From: Proteus columbae
GTDB lineage: Bacteria > Pseudomonadota > Gammaproteobacteria > Enterobacterales > Enterobacteriaceae
Reading direction: 5' to 3'
Length of the DNA: 64,000 bases
Assembly (NCBI RefSeq): GCF_009914335.1
Contig: NZ_CP043925.1
Location: 3,038,001 to 3,102,000, forward strand
In this document: one piece after another, positions 29,053-37,889 of the stretch
How positions within the stretch are numbered: position 1 is the first letter of the stretch
Layout: each line of letters begins with the position of its first letter
Made by a program: the position numbers and the translations under genes
Notes under the pieces: generated by a model
Databases searched by the model: none
What the model was told of the DNA's origin: nothing
Seen by the model: only the letters and a program-made list of their open reading frames with translations

Positions 29053-29996
29053 TTTACAATGTGATTTCTATTTATCAATGGGTTGTATTATCTTACTATA
29101 TAACGATATGACCTGTTTAATTTTCATTAAATTTTATTAATGAGAGAAAGCTGTACTTCTAAAAATATTCTATTTTGGATGAATTACGCCTAATATGGGA
29201 ATAATTAATACGCTAGACACCATTCTACGATAGAAAGGGCGGCAGCTTATTTTGATGCCACCCTTTCATTAGGGTTCGTTTAATTTCAATTTAAAACATT
29301 TGTATATATTATTTTCATAATCGCTATTATTAATAACTATTATGATTGTTTTTTATTAATAATAGCAATATAAGAATAGATGAAGCCCTTCATTTGATAT
29401 AAATCATTTTTTACTTATTATAAAGATGAGTATTCTCATTTCTAATTTCTCATTTCCTTTATTCTTATTTTACGAAGAAAATTATTAATGAGTAAAAAAT
29501 AATACAAAAGAAATTCCCGTCTCTTTTTTTTATGCCCATTTAAAGACTGGTTATGCGTTTTGATTTTCGATTTAAACAAAAAATTCCTTATAAGAAAATT
29601 CTAATCGAAGTGTTTTAATTGCGATTATTTAAACAGTAAAATAAGAAATAATAATAAGTATTTCCTTTTATACTCCCTTTTACTTAAGAAATTTATTCTC
29701 TTTATAGTTTAATTAATGTAATACATCATTTACCATTTCTACTTAATAACAATCAAATAAAGAGCATCATTAAATGATCACATTGTGTAAGTACAATGCA
29801 CTAGCTCTAAATAAGTATTAACACCTAGAAAAACAAATAATTATTAATAATTTATTTATAGTCTTAATAAGAGCAAAAAAAGAAGGAATTAATCTGCATA
29901 AAAAAATATAAGATAAACTTATACGTTTATTCTTATTTTCACTTTGAGTAAATGCCCTTATGCTATACCCTCCTAACTCGCTTTTTACAAAGAAAA
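29053..29996. other. Long AT-rich intergenic region
   Basis: About 940 bp without a supported gene. The only clear structure is a hairpin at 29233-29266. A 75-residue minus-strand frame at 29818-30045 overlaps the ynbA start, lacks a ribosome site and looks spurious. The promoter of the ynbA operon probably lies near the right end (TATGCTATACC around 29958-29968 is a weak candidate). Confidence 0.5.
29233..29266. repeat. Imperfect hairpin, 11 of 12 bp paired
   Basis: GAAAGGGCGGCA pairs with TGCCACCCTTTC across a 10-base loop with one C-A mismatch. It is GC-rich in an otherwise AT-rich stretch, 180 bp after the LuxR-type gene. No T-run follows. It may be a terminator without a T-tract or an RNA element. 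Confidence 0.55.
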
Positions 29997-30659
29997 ATGA
30001 ACACTCAAGATAAAAACCGTCGCCCGATAAAAGCAAGACAAACAAACTGGGCTACAAAGTGCAGCCGCTACTTACAACAAAAAGGGGCAACTCCTAACGG
30101 TATTTCCGTGTTTAGTGTCATATTTGCATTACTTGCAGGCTTATCACTCTTTTGTGCCCTCTTCTACACATCTGGATTATTACGCTCAATTTTACTGCTC
30201 CTTGGCGCTATCATGATCCAAGGTCGCCTCATTTGTAATTTACTAGATGGTATGGTTGCCGTCGAAGGAGGCATGAAAAGCCCAGTAGGTGCTGTTTATA
30301 ATGAATTACCAGACAGAATTGCTGATACTTTAATTATTTTGGGTGTCGGTTATGGGCTATCTTCTGACTTTTCTATGGCCATTACGTTGAGCTGGGTGGG
30401 CGCTTTTTTTGCAGTAATGACCGCTTATGTTCGTGTATTAGGTGGCGCTTGTGGACTAGATCAACAATTTACAGGCCCCATGGCAAAACAACACCGAATG
30501 GCGTTATTAACCTCTGTTGCTGTTATTGCTGCATTTATTCCTAATCTTTGGGGAATATGGCTCTTTTTGATTTCATTATGGATTATTATTTTAGGTTCAA
30601 TGCTGACCACAATTTTCAGAACCCGTCGAATTTTACGGGATTTAGCACAAGGTGTCTGA
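29997..30659 (+). CDS. YnbA-like CDP-alcohol phosphatidyltransferase
   Basis: A membrane protein of 220 residues with about six helices and the CDP-alcohol phosphotransferase motif in a variant form: N-x-x-D-G instead of D-x-x-D-G, then G-x3-N-x3-D. E. coli YnbA has the same Asn changes, so the variant belongs to the subfamily. It would transfer a phosphatidyl group from CDP-diacylglycerol to an unknown alcohol. I chose ATG 29997 rather than 29952 because it gives the N-terminal length of YnbA; neither has a strong ribosome site. It ends 3 bp before the plsC-like gene; the three genes form an operon. Confidence 0.8.
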   Translation: MNTQDKNRRPIKARQTNWATKCSRYLQQKGATPNGISVFSVIFALLAGLSLFCALFYTSGLLRSILLLLGAIMIQGRLICNLLDGMVAVEGGMKSPVGAVYNELPDRIADTLIILGVGYGLSSDFSMAITLSWVGAFFAVMTAYVRVLGGACGLDQQFTGPMAKQHRMALLTSVAVIAAFIPNLWGIWLFLISLWIIILGSMLTTIFRTRRILRDLAQGV

Positions 30660-30662
30660 TTA

Positions 30663-31385
30663 ATGAAAAATGGAAAACTTGCTTTAGATGCAAAAGTGGT
30701 ATCATCCGTCTTAGTCTCTATTTGTCGATTCCTAACAGGTATTCGCGCTAAACAAACTTCTCCTATTGCAAAAGATATTCCTTGTATTTATTACGCTAAC
30801 CATTCTAGTCATCTTGATGGCTTAGTTATTTGGTCTTGTCTTTCACCCAATATTCGCCCTTATGTTCATCCCGTTGCCGCTGAAGATTATTGGAACAAAA
30901 ACCGCTTACGCCGTTATTTATCTCATCGTATCTTTAGAGCTATTCTTATTCCTCGTCATGCCACCAAAATGAATTTTCCACAAGAGGAAAATTCTTGCGG
31001 AGAAAGCGCAGAGCAACCCGCTAATGACGCTGCATCATCAGCACCAAATAAAGCCAATGCACTTGCTCTGATGCAAGAAATTTTAGACCAAGGGGATTCT
31101 TTAATTATTTTTCCTGAAGGTACTCGAGGTAATGGCGAATCTATTCAAGATTTTAAAGCAGGTCTTTGGCATCTTTCTCGTAAAAATCCGAATGTTCAAT
31201 TAGTCCCTATTTATCTGGAAAACTTAAACAGAGTTCTTCCTAAAGGCTCTCGCTTAGTTGTTCCTGTTATTTGCAGTGCAATTTTTGGTGCCCCTATTGA
31301 AGCCACTCATGAACATGAAAGTAAACAAGAGTTTCTAGTAAGAGCAAAAAGTGCGTTAGAGGAGCTACACAATGGAACGTATTAA
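30663..31385 (+). CDS. PlsC-like 1-acylglycerol-3-phosphate acyltransferase
   Basis: The 240-residue protein has the acyltransferase motifs of the PlsC family: NHSSHLD (catalytic H-x4-D), the substrate motif FPEGTRGNGE and a later VPIYLEN. The insert near residues 105-140 is Ser/Ala/Asn-rich and looks like a poorly conserved loop. It would acylate lysophosphatidic acid or a related lipid at the membrane. It starts 3 bp after the ynbA-like stop and overlaps the ynbB-like start by 14 bp, so the three are translationally coupled. Confidence 0.85.
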   Translation: MKNGKLALDAKVVSSVLVSICRFLTGIRAKQTSPIAKDIPCIYYANHSSHLDGLVIWSCLSPNIRPYVHPVAAEDYWNKNRLRRYLSHRIFRAILIPRHATKMNFPQEENSCGESAEQPANDAASSAPNKANALALMQEILDQGDSLIIFPEGTRGNGESIQDFKAGLWHLSRKNPNVQLVPIYLENLNRVLPKGSRLVVPVICSAIFGAPIEATHEHESKQEFLVRAKSALEELHNGTY

Positions 31386-32307
31386 TAACGAAGTCCTCTG
31401 GATCTTTATCGGACTCTTCTCTTTCTTAATTATCGCCAGCATTATTGGTGCTATTTTAGCGGCAGTAAAAGGCCCTACATCCACCATCACGAATCTTAAT
31501 TCAAGGATCAATGCGTGGTGGGTGATGTGTATTATTGCAGGTGTTGCAATAGGGATTGGAGCAATAGGTTCTGTCGTCCTATTTACTATTATCTCATGGC
31601 TTGCATTACGTGAACTTATTACCTTAACACCCACACATCGTGGCGACCATGAAGCGCTGTTCTGGTGTTTCTTCGTTATATTGCCTATCCAATACATTCT
31701 TGTTGGTGTGCAATGGTACAACTTAATGGCAGTATTTATTCCCGTTTACGCCTTCCTATTAATACCAACACGTATGGCACTTTCAGGTGACACTCGCCAC
31801 TTCTTAGAACGTATGGCAAAAGTGCAATGGAGCGTAATGATAGCAATTTATTGCCTAAGTTATGCACCCGCACTTTTAATGTTGCCAATTGAAGGTTTCG
31901 AAGGTCGTAATATCAATTTACTGCTCTTTTTAATGATAGTGGTGCAAGTTTCTGACGTACTTCAATATGTGTTTGGTAAATTATTTGGCAAACATCCTAT
32001 CGTGCCTAAATTAAGTCCAAATAAAACAGTGGAAGGCTTTTTTGGTGGCATTATCTCCGCCAGCCTTATTGGCATGATGTTGTGGTGGGCAACGCCTTTC
32101 TCATGGTGGGCTGCATTTTTACTCTCTTTAGTAATCACATTGGCAGGTTTTGCCGGTGGTTTATGTATGTCTGCAATCAAAAGAGATAGCGGTGTAAAAG
32201 ATTTTGGCACGATGATCGAAGGCCATGGTGGCATGATGGATAGAATGGATTCGCTCTGTTTTGCAGCCCCTATTTTCTTCCACGTTATTCGCTATTTTTA
32301 CGTTTAG
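31372..32307 (+). CDS. YnbB-like CdsA-family phosphatidate cytidylyltransferase
   Basis: The 311-residue protein has about eight membrane helices and the CdsA signature near the C-terminus (SAIKRDSGVKDFGTMIEGHG followed by G-M-M-D-R-M-D). It would make CDP-diacylglycerol from phosphatidate and CTP. It resembles E. coli YnbB, which also sits in an operon with YnbA. Together with the upstream acyltransferase and CDP-alcohol transferase, the unit could make phosphatidate, activate it and attach a head group. The overlap with the plsC-like gene supports coupled translation. Confidence 0.88.
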   Translation: MERINNEVLWIFIGLFSFLIIASIIGAILAAVKGPTSTITNLNSRINAWWVMCIIAGVAIGIGAIGSVVLFTIISWLALRELITLTPTHRGDHEALFWCFFVILPIQYILVGVQWYNLMAVFIPVYAFLLIPTRMALSGDTRHFLERMAKVQWSVMIAIYCLSYAPALLMLPIEGFEGRNINLLLFLMIVVQVSDVLQYVFGKLFGKHPIVPKLSPNKTVEGFFGGIISASLIGMMLWWATPFSWWAAFLLSLVITLAGFAGGLCMSAIKRDSGVKDFGTMIEGHGGMMDRMDSLCFAAPIFFHVIRYFYV

Positions 32308-32625
32308 TTTTACTCTGTTTAATCAAAAGCAAACTAACCTATATAAACTAAAGTGCCGATATTAAAACTATCGGCATTTTTATATTCCCTGTTTTACTTA
32401 TGCTAATTTAATATCATAAATTAACTATCATTATATAAACTAAACATTTGTTTTAATTTTGGATTAAAAGTCGATATATTATATTTTACATATAAATCAA
32501 ATAATTAAATAAAATTATTGTGCATAAAGAGGTCTGCTTTCTCTACTTTTTTATTTATAGTGATAGCTTAGAAAGCTGCTATCTTTTACCCTAACGCTCC
32601 TTTTCTTTCTAGATTATTTATCATT
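32308..32625. other. Intergenic region with ynbB terminator
   Basis: These 318 bp carry no gene. They hold the terminator at 32354-32382 and an AT-rich stretch leading to the promoter of the CPBP-family gene. Confidence 0.6.
32354..32382 (+). terminator. Terminator of the ynbA-plsC-ynbB operon
   Basis: TGCCGATA / TATCGGCA form an 8-bp stem with a 7-base loop followed by TTTTTAT. Confidence 0.85.
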
Positions 32626-33447
32626 ATGATCACTTGGCTACTCATTGCTTTTTCTTTATTACTTTTGGGTTTTAATCGCACTCTTGCACTTATTACACTT
32701 GCATTTACGGCAGTTAGCGCATTTATAACTGGCGTTATTACATGGCAAACTTTGCCCATTATTTTTGGTATTCTGCTATTAGCATTTGCTTATTCACGTT
32801 ATAAAACACAACCACTGCTACGCGGGATCATCATTCTTGCGCTTATCATCATTGCCAGCGGGTTAGCCTTTCACCTTATTCCTGGTTTTAACAATTTACG
32901 TTACCTTTCACACACCGCTATAGGGATAAAAAGCGCCCCTTTTTCATTTTATTTCAATGCTGACAAAGCATTATTACCTTTTATTTTTCTGATCTTTATT
33001 CCTACGCTTTTTGTCTGCACTCCATTAAAAGAAGCAAATAAATTACAGTGGGCAATGTTAATTATTGCCATTCCTGCACTGTTATTGATCGCTGTAAAGC
33101 TAGGGGGATTAGCAATTGAATTGCATTTACCATCATGGTTACCTGCCTTTATTCTTGCGAACCTCTTTTTTGTATCACTTGCTGAAAAAGCATTATTTAG
33201 AGGTGTGATTCAACAAACATTATCACGTTATCTACCTCCTTATGTTGCTCTACTAATAGCAGCCATTATCTTTGGTTTAGCACATTTCGCAGGCGGAGTA
33301 TTGTTAGTTGTTTTTGCTTCACTCGCGGGGATTATTTATGGGTTAGCTTGGATGTGGAGTGGTCGGCTCTGGGTTTCAACGCTATTTCACTTTGCACTTA
33401 ATCTGACTCACCTGCTCTTTTTTACTTACCCATTTAAAATAGCCTAA
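32626..33447 (+). CDS. CPBP-family (CAAX-like) intramembrane protein
   Basis: The 273-residue protein has about eight membrane helices. The C-terminal part resembles the CPBP/Abi (PF02517) domain: motif 1 is E187-K-A-L-F-R192, motif 2 is FGLAH (H220), and motif 3 is FHFALN (H255, N259). The usual motif 1 starts EE; here the second Glu is Lys. That Glu belongs to the catalytic set of Rce1-like proteases, so activity is uncertain. Family members process CAAX proteins in eukaryotes or take part in bacteriocin immunity; no such partner is visible here. Confidence 0.75.
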   Translation: MITWLLIAFSLLLLGFNRTLALITLAFTAVSAFITGVITWQTLPIIFGILLLAFAYSRYKTQPLLRGIIILALIIIASGLAFHLIPGFNNLRYLSHTAIGIKSAPFSFYFNADKALLPFIFLIFIPTLFVCTPLKEANKLQWAMLIIAIPALLLIAVKLGGLAIELHLPSWLPAFILANLFFVSLAEKALFRGVIQQTLSRYLPPYVALLIAAIIFGLAHFAGGVLLVVFASLAGIIYGLAWMWSGRLWVSTLFHFALNLTHLLFFTYPFKIA

Positions 33448-33822
33448 TTGATTTTTTTTCTTATCTGCTCGAAGGATTTTTTATCCTAACTTTCACCACC
33501 TTTTACTGATATCTTAACTTCATCAGTAAAAGGATGTGTGAAACGTGAAAGCACTCACACAAATAGAATACAGATATTCTTATTGCGCCCATTATCCGAT
33601 GAAAATTTTGTTAGTATGCTTTATCGCTTATCTATAAATAATCAAAACTTCATTCGGTACACAATAACAAGCTCAAAATAATAACATCCATTAATACGAT
33701 AAGAAGTTGCCTTACTTTACGGTATAGACCTTAGAAAAAATAGGTAAGCTTTGCTCTGTTTTCTTTTTTTAGTTCAGCATTATCTGCTGAAAATTTGCCT
33801 CTTTCGCCATCAGGACAAAAAT
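33448..33822. other. Intergenic region upstream of allS
   Basis: These 375 bp hold no supported gene. An inverted repeat TTTTACTGAT (33501-33510) / ATCAGTAAAA (33522-33531) may be the terminator of the CPBP-family gene, although no T-run follows. The rest is the allS promoter side. Confidence 0.55.
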
Positions 33823-34737
33823 ATGTTAGATCAAGAAATGATCCGCACTTTTATACAGGTCGCCGACTGCCAAAGTTTTACCAAAGCAGCCGATATGCTT
33901 CATAAAACATCAGCCGCGATTAGTTACTGTATAAAAACATTAGAAGAAAATATCGGCACCCAACTTTTTAATCGCACCACAAGAACCGTGACACTCACGC
34001 CAGCGGGCGAATATCTCTTAGAAAAATGTCGTCAATGGATTGTATGGCTAGAATCAATGCCTGTGGAACTTCAACAAATGAACGCGGGTGTCGAGCATCA
34101 GGTCAATATTGTGATTAATAATCTTCTTTATGATCGCACAGCTGTTGCCAGTATGTTGGCTTGTCTTCATCAACGTTTTCCTTCTACCCAATTTCATATT
34201 ACTCGCCAAGTCTATATGGGTGTTTGGGATGCACTTATTAATGAAGATTACCATTTTGCTATCGGTGTTACGGGTAATGAATCCCTTAAGAATAATATTA
34301 ACATTTGTGCGATGGGCGAAATTCAATGGCAATTTGTTGTCGCGCCGAATCATCCTTTAGCCAATATCAGTGGTGTATTAAATGATGATCAAATGCGTAT
34401 GTATTCTGCTGTAAACGTCGAAGATACGTCTCGCCATCTTTCTAAACGCACTGCATGGCGCTTATCGGGTCAGCACGAGATCCGTGTACCTGATTTACAC
34501 ACAAAATTAGCCTGTCATTTAAAAGGTGTGGGAATAGGATTTTTGCCATTAAGTTTATGCAAACCACTTATTGATAGCGGACAGTTAATTGCGAAAGAAG
34601 TAAAAAATCGTCGTCATAACTCTCCTCTTTCATTGGCATGGTGTGAAGATAAAAAAGGCGCAGTAGTCAGTTATTTAGTGGAGTTGTTTAAGCAAAATCA
34701 CCCGAGTGTGCAATCGTTTTACGATCCTTTAAATTAA
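33823..34737 (+). CDS. allS: AllS-type LysR-family regulator
   Basis: The protein has an N-terminal LysR HTH (IRTFIQVADCQSFTKAADML) and a C-terminal effector domain. It follows E. coli AllS, the activator of the allantoin-related allDCE operon, over long stretches (LESMP, VEHQVNIVINNLLY, RQVYMGVWD, LACHLKGVGIGFLP). The start is set at ATG 33823 (305 residues) with AGGA at 33812-33815; an upstream in-frame ATG at 33751 adds 24 residues that AllS lacks. It is convergent with the MFS-kinase-allHGF operon and is the likely regulator of it, responding to a compound of the allantoin pathway such as oxalurate or glyoxylate derivatives (inferred). Confidence 0.87.
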   Translation: MLDQEMIRTFIQVADCQSFTKAADMLHKTSAAISYCIKTLEENIGTQLFNRTTRTVTLTPAGEYLLEKCRQWIVWLESMPVELQQMNAGVEHQVNIVINNLLYDRTAVASMLACLHQRFPSTQFHITRQVYMGVWDALINEDYHFAIGVTGNESLKNNINICAMGEIQWQFVVAPNHPLANISGVLNDDQMRMYSAVNVEDTSRHLSKRTAWRLSGQHEIRVPDLHTKLACHLKGVGIGFLPLSLCKPLIDSGQLIAKEVKNRRHNSPLSLAWCEDKKGAVVSYLVELFKQNHPSVQSFYDPLN

Positions 34738-34763
34738 AAAGGCAAACCGAAGTTTGCCCTTTT
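34736..34763. terminator. Bidirectional terminator between allS and the MFS gene
   Basis: GGCAAAC / GTTTGCC with loop CGAA, flanked by AAAAA on the left and CTTTT on the right. It serves both convergent genes. Confidence 0.85.
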
Positions 34764-34795
34764 ACTGTATATTCAGTGGCTATCTGAATAGCGTA

Positions 34796-36040
34796 CTACG
34801 CTTTTGCTTCTTCATTATTGTTGTTGCTTTCTTTAATAAAGAGGCTTGCCACAATACCGATACAAATCAGAATAGCTGCAAAGTAGAAACCTGAGTCCAT
34901 GCTACCTGTTTTGTCTGATAGGAAACCGGTTAATGTTGGTGCAAAAACAGAACCCAGCATACCGATACAGTTATAAACACCAAATGATGTACCTAGTGCA
35001 TGTCGGGGTGAGTTATCAGCAACTACAGCAACAAGTACTGGGTTTGTACTGATTTTACCAACAATACCGTAAAGGATCAGAGCACCAATTAACACAGGCA
35101 TTGATTCTGACATTGGCACAGCAAGAATAGCGACTAATGACAGCGGTAACATGATCAGTAACACAGGTTTACGGCGACCAATTTTATCTGAAACCCAGCT
35201 AAAAATAAGTGAACCAGGAATAGCAAACCACGGCATTAATGATGCGATAGTTGAAATTTGTGTCCCAGTAATTCCACGCTCAGTTTCTAAGTAATACGGT
35301 AACCAAGTTACTAAGACAAAGAAACCATAGATTGAACAGAAGATGGTGACATACGCAAGGTTGATATTGCGATTACCAAATAAATCTTTAAATGTCAGTT
35401 TAACTTTTTGTTTGGCTGCGCCATTTTCTGCCGCAGGTTGTGCTTTTGGCTTATCTTTGATGATCCATAACATAACCAAACCAATAATAATAATTGGCAC
35501 ACCAATGATATAGAACGGAGCACGCCAGCTCATTCCCATCTCACCAACAGAAATACTTGAGATGTAGTAACCAATAGACAAACCAAATGCCATACCACTA
35601 TTGATAATCGCACTACCTAATGTAATACGATGTTTTGGTATCGCTTCTGAGGATAGACCATACTGAGGGCCATAATAGAAACCTTGGAATATCCCCACCA
35701 TGACCCATGCAAACATAAAGGTCACGTAAGTTGGCATCATACCCGCAATAATGGTGAATCCACCGAAGAGAACAACACCTGTTACTAATACTTTTTTCTT
35801 ACCTAAATAGTCACCAATCATGCCTGATGGAATATTTAGTGCAGTATATCCGATAAAGAAAATACTCATGATGGAGCCAAGTTGAGCTTTAGACAGATCA
35901 AACTCAGCACCAATATTTACCATTAAAGGACCAACAATAGCACGGCTACCATACAGCGCAATCCAACCAAAGAAGAAGATAATGGTCAGTTTAACCCAAT
36001 AAGGGACTTTGCCTTTCTCATTCACTTGTGCATCGTTCAT
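34796..36040 (-). CDS. MFS transporter (anion:cation symporter type) of the oxamate operon
   Basis: A 414-residue, 12-helix major facilitator protein with the GDYLGKKKV and DKIGRRKPV loop motifs after helices 2 and 8. It looks like the ACS subfamily (ExuT, GudP, YihN relatives), which take up organic acids. It is the last gene of the fdrA-like operon, 25 bp after the carbamate kinase gene. The position suggests import of oxalurate or a related ureido acid, or export of oxamate. This is inference; E. coli does not have such a transporter in its ybcF cluster. Confidence 0.85.
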   Translation of the reverse strand: MNDAQVNEKGKVPYWVKLTIIFFFGWIALYGSRAIVGPLMVNIGAEFDLSKAQLGSIMSIFFIGYTALNIPSGMIGDYLGKKKVLVTGVVLFGGFTIIAGMMPTYVTFMFAWVMVGIFQGFYYGPQYGLSSEAIPKHRITLGSAIINSGMAFGLSIGYYISSISVGEMGMSWRAPFYIIGVPIIIIGLVMLWIIKDKPKAQPAAENGAAKQKVKLTFKDLFGNRNINLAYVTIFCSIYGFFVLVTWLPYYLETERGITGTQISTIASLMPWFAIPGSLIFSWVSDKIGRRKPVLLIMLPLSLVAILAVPMSESMPVLIGALILYGIVGKISTNPVLVAVVADNSPRHALGTSFGVYNCIGMLGSVFAPTLTGFLSDKTGSMDSGFYFAAILICIGIVASLFIKESNNNNEEAKA

Positions 36041-36065
36041 AATGACGCTCCTGAAAGCATTTTTA

Positions 36066-36971
36066 TTAAGACTGATAAATTAAAGTGCCAGACTGACCTT
36101 CAATAACTTGTTGAATATTTTGTAATGCACCAATATGAGCTTGTTGCCCTGTTGCATTAACAAAATCACTCACTGCCATGATTTTTGGTCCCATTGCGCC
36201 ATCAGCGACAGCCATTGGTGCAAGTTCTTCTGGTGTTGCTTCACGAATTGCAGCTTGTTCTGGTGTACCCCAATTTTTATAAATAGCATCTGCCTCTGTT
36301 AAAATAACAAAGTGCTCTGCATTTAATTCACGAGAAATTAAAGCCGCAGTTAAATCTTTATCAATAACAGCTTCACTACCAATAAATTCATTATTTGAAT
36401 TGTTGACTGGAATACCGCCACCGCCGCCACAAATAACAATATGACCTTTATCTAATAAAAGTCTTACTGCTTCGATATCAATAATCTTTTTCGGTGTTGG
36501 TGATGGCACAACACGACGATAATATTTACCGTCTTGTTTAAATGTCCATTGATACTTCGCAATTAACTCTTCTTTAGCAGCTTCATCATAAATAGGGCCG
36601 ATAAATTTACTTGGATCGTTAAATGCTTCATCATTAATATCAACGGAAACTCGAGTCATTACCGTTGTAATAGCTTGTTCAGGATGATTTTGATTAATTT
36701 TCTGCATCATCATATAACCAATCATACCTTGGCTTTCTGCGACTAAGATATCCAATGGATATGCAGGAACGTCTTGATATGCAAGGTTTTGAAGTGCAAG
36801 TAATCCAACTTGAGGCCCATTACCGTGTACTAATACAACACGATACTCTTTAGCTAATTTATTAATTGTCTCTGACATCAATTCAATATTTTTATATTGA
36901 TTTTCAGCAGACAAAACTTCCCCGCGTTGCAATAATGCATTTCCGCCTAAAGCAATAACAATTGTTTTCAT
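36066..36971 (-). CDS. allK: Carbamate kinase (AllK/YbcF, ArcC family)
   Basis: The 301-residue amino acid kinase-fold enzyme starts with IALGGNALLQRGE and has VLVHGNGPQVG, the ICGGGGGIPV motif, and a basic VVPSPTPKKII segment; these are carbamate kinase landmarks. It would make ATP from carbamoyl phosphate and ADP. In E. coli the equivalent gene (ybcF, now allK) sits next to the oxamate carbamoyltransferase genes and draws ATP from the carbamoyl phosphate they release. Here it is 47 bp after allH and 25 bp before the MFS gene, all on the minus strand. ArcC of an arginine deiminase pathway is less likely because no arcA or arcB is near. Confidence 0.9.
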   Translation of the reverse strand: MKTIVIALGGNALLQRGEVLSAENQYKNIELMSETINKLAKEYRVVLVHGNGPQVGLLALQNLAYQDVPAYPLDILVAESQGMIGYMMMQKINQNHPEQAITTVMTRVSVDINDEAFNDPSKFIGPIYDEAAKEELIAKYQWTFKQDGKYYRRVVPSPTPKKIIDIEAVRLLLDKGHIVICGGGGGIPVNNSNNEFIGSEAVIDKDLTAALISRELNAEHFVILTEADAIYKNWGTPEQAAIREATPEELAPMAVADGAMGPKIMAVSDFVNATGQQAHIGALQNIQQVIEGQSGTLIYQS

Positions 36972-37018
36972 AATTATCCGTATCCGAATGTTTATATAAA
37001 TTCTTTTATTAAAAAATA

Positions 37019-37846
37019 TTAATCAATATGCTGTTGTTGTTTTTTAGTTTGGTAACCAATCCATAAGCCCAGTAATGTATCTGCACCAGAATGATGACCA
37101 ATAGAGAGTATTTCCAACATATCCTTAAAAATAATCTCTTTATTCTTTATTTTTTTACCTAGTTGAATGAGATAGGTAGAAAATATTCCCTGTGTGGCAT
37201 ATTCCAAATAATGCTTACTGACAATGGTGGTTAATTCAGATAAAGGCGGTGTGTTATTAAAAAAATTATTAAGTTTATTTTCTGGCTCTGCTAAATAATG
37301 TGCAAATAGCATACCCACCAGCATATCATCTGAACTTGGTGTTAATCCGGGGCCTTTCCCTGTAAAAATAGCCCAGTTAACAGCATTGCCTAATAGCTGA
37401 TTATGAAACAGCTTAGCTAATAACTTTATTTCACTGAGTTGCGCGATTTGACGGTAATTTTTCAATGAGCCGTATAACCCCGTTGCAATCGAGGGAGATA
37501 ACAGAGAAAAAAAACTTTCTAACCAACGTAAATCTAAATTCGCTTTATCTTGTAAGCGTAAATTCTCACTTTGACCTGCGATCAATGTGAGTTTATTTGC
37601 GAGTGTCGCTTGATGATTTTTAAGACTCATCACAATCGAGGGATGGCACTGTTTGGCAAAATAATCAAAATCATCTTGTTTTAGTAACCATCCCATCGGG
37701 CTTAATCCTTTTCCTTCACGATGAAAAGTCATTAAGCGTTGTTGAGGGCAAATGAAATTCAAAGCATGGTCATAAATGCCCACACATTTAATCTCACCTT
37801 CAAAGTCAGTGATATGCTGGCTGGTTTGAAGTGCTTGAATTTGCAT
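37019..37846 (-). CDS. allH: AllH (YlbF, DUF2877), oxamate carbamoyltransferase subunit
   Basis: The 275-residue protein matches the DUF2877 family by its GKGPGLTPSSDDMLVGML motif and the late HHSGADTLLGLWIGY segment. E. coli YlbF, renamed AllH, was shown to be one of three proteins needed for oxamate carbamoyltransferase activity. The individual role of each is not settled. It lies between allG and the kinase gene in one operon, the same order as in E. coli. Confidence 0.88.
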   Translation of the reverse strand: MQIQALQTSQHITDFEGEIKCVGIYDHALNFICPQQRLMTFHREGKGLSPMGWLLKQDDFDYFAKQCHPSIVMSLKNHQATLANKLTLIAGQSENLRLQDKANLDLRWLESFFSLLSPSIATGLYGSLKNYRQIAQLSEIKLLAKLFHNQLLGNAVNWAIFTGKGPGLTPSSDDMLVGMLFAHYLAEPENKLNNFFNNTPPLSELTTIVSKHYLEYATQGIFSTYLIQLGKKIKNKEIIFKDMLEILSIGHHSGADTLLGLWIGYQTKKQQQHID

Positions 37847-37889
37847 AATGCCCCCCTTTATTGCTGCATTTTGTCGTTAAAAAACGAGA

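Noticed and set aside
29818..30045. 75-residue minus-strand reading frame before the ynbA-like gene
   Set aside because: It overlaps the start of a real gene, has no ribosome site, and is rich in Phe/Ile as expected from AT-rich DNA read antisense.
32626..33447. CPBP protein as a bacteriocin immunity or phage-defence gene
   Set aside because: No bacteriocin or defence gene is next to it and the family is too broad for that claim.
33501..33531. Inverted repeat TTTTACTGAT / ATCAGTAAAA as a terminator
   Set aside because: No T-run follows on the plus strand; it is recorded only as a structure within the intergenic region.
36066..36971. Carbamate kinase as part of an arginine deiminase pathway
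   Set aside because: No arcA, arcB or arcD is adjacent; the allFGH context explains it better.
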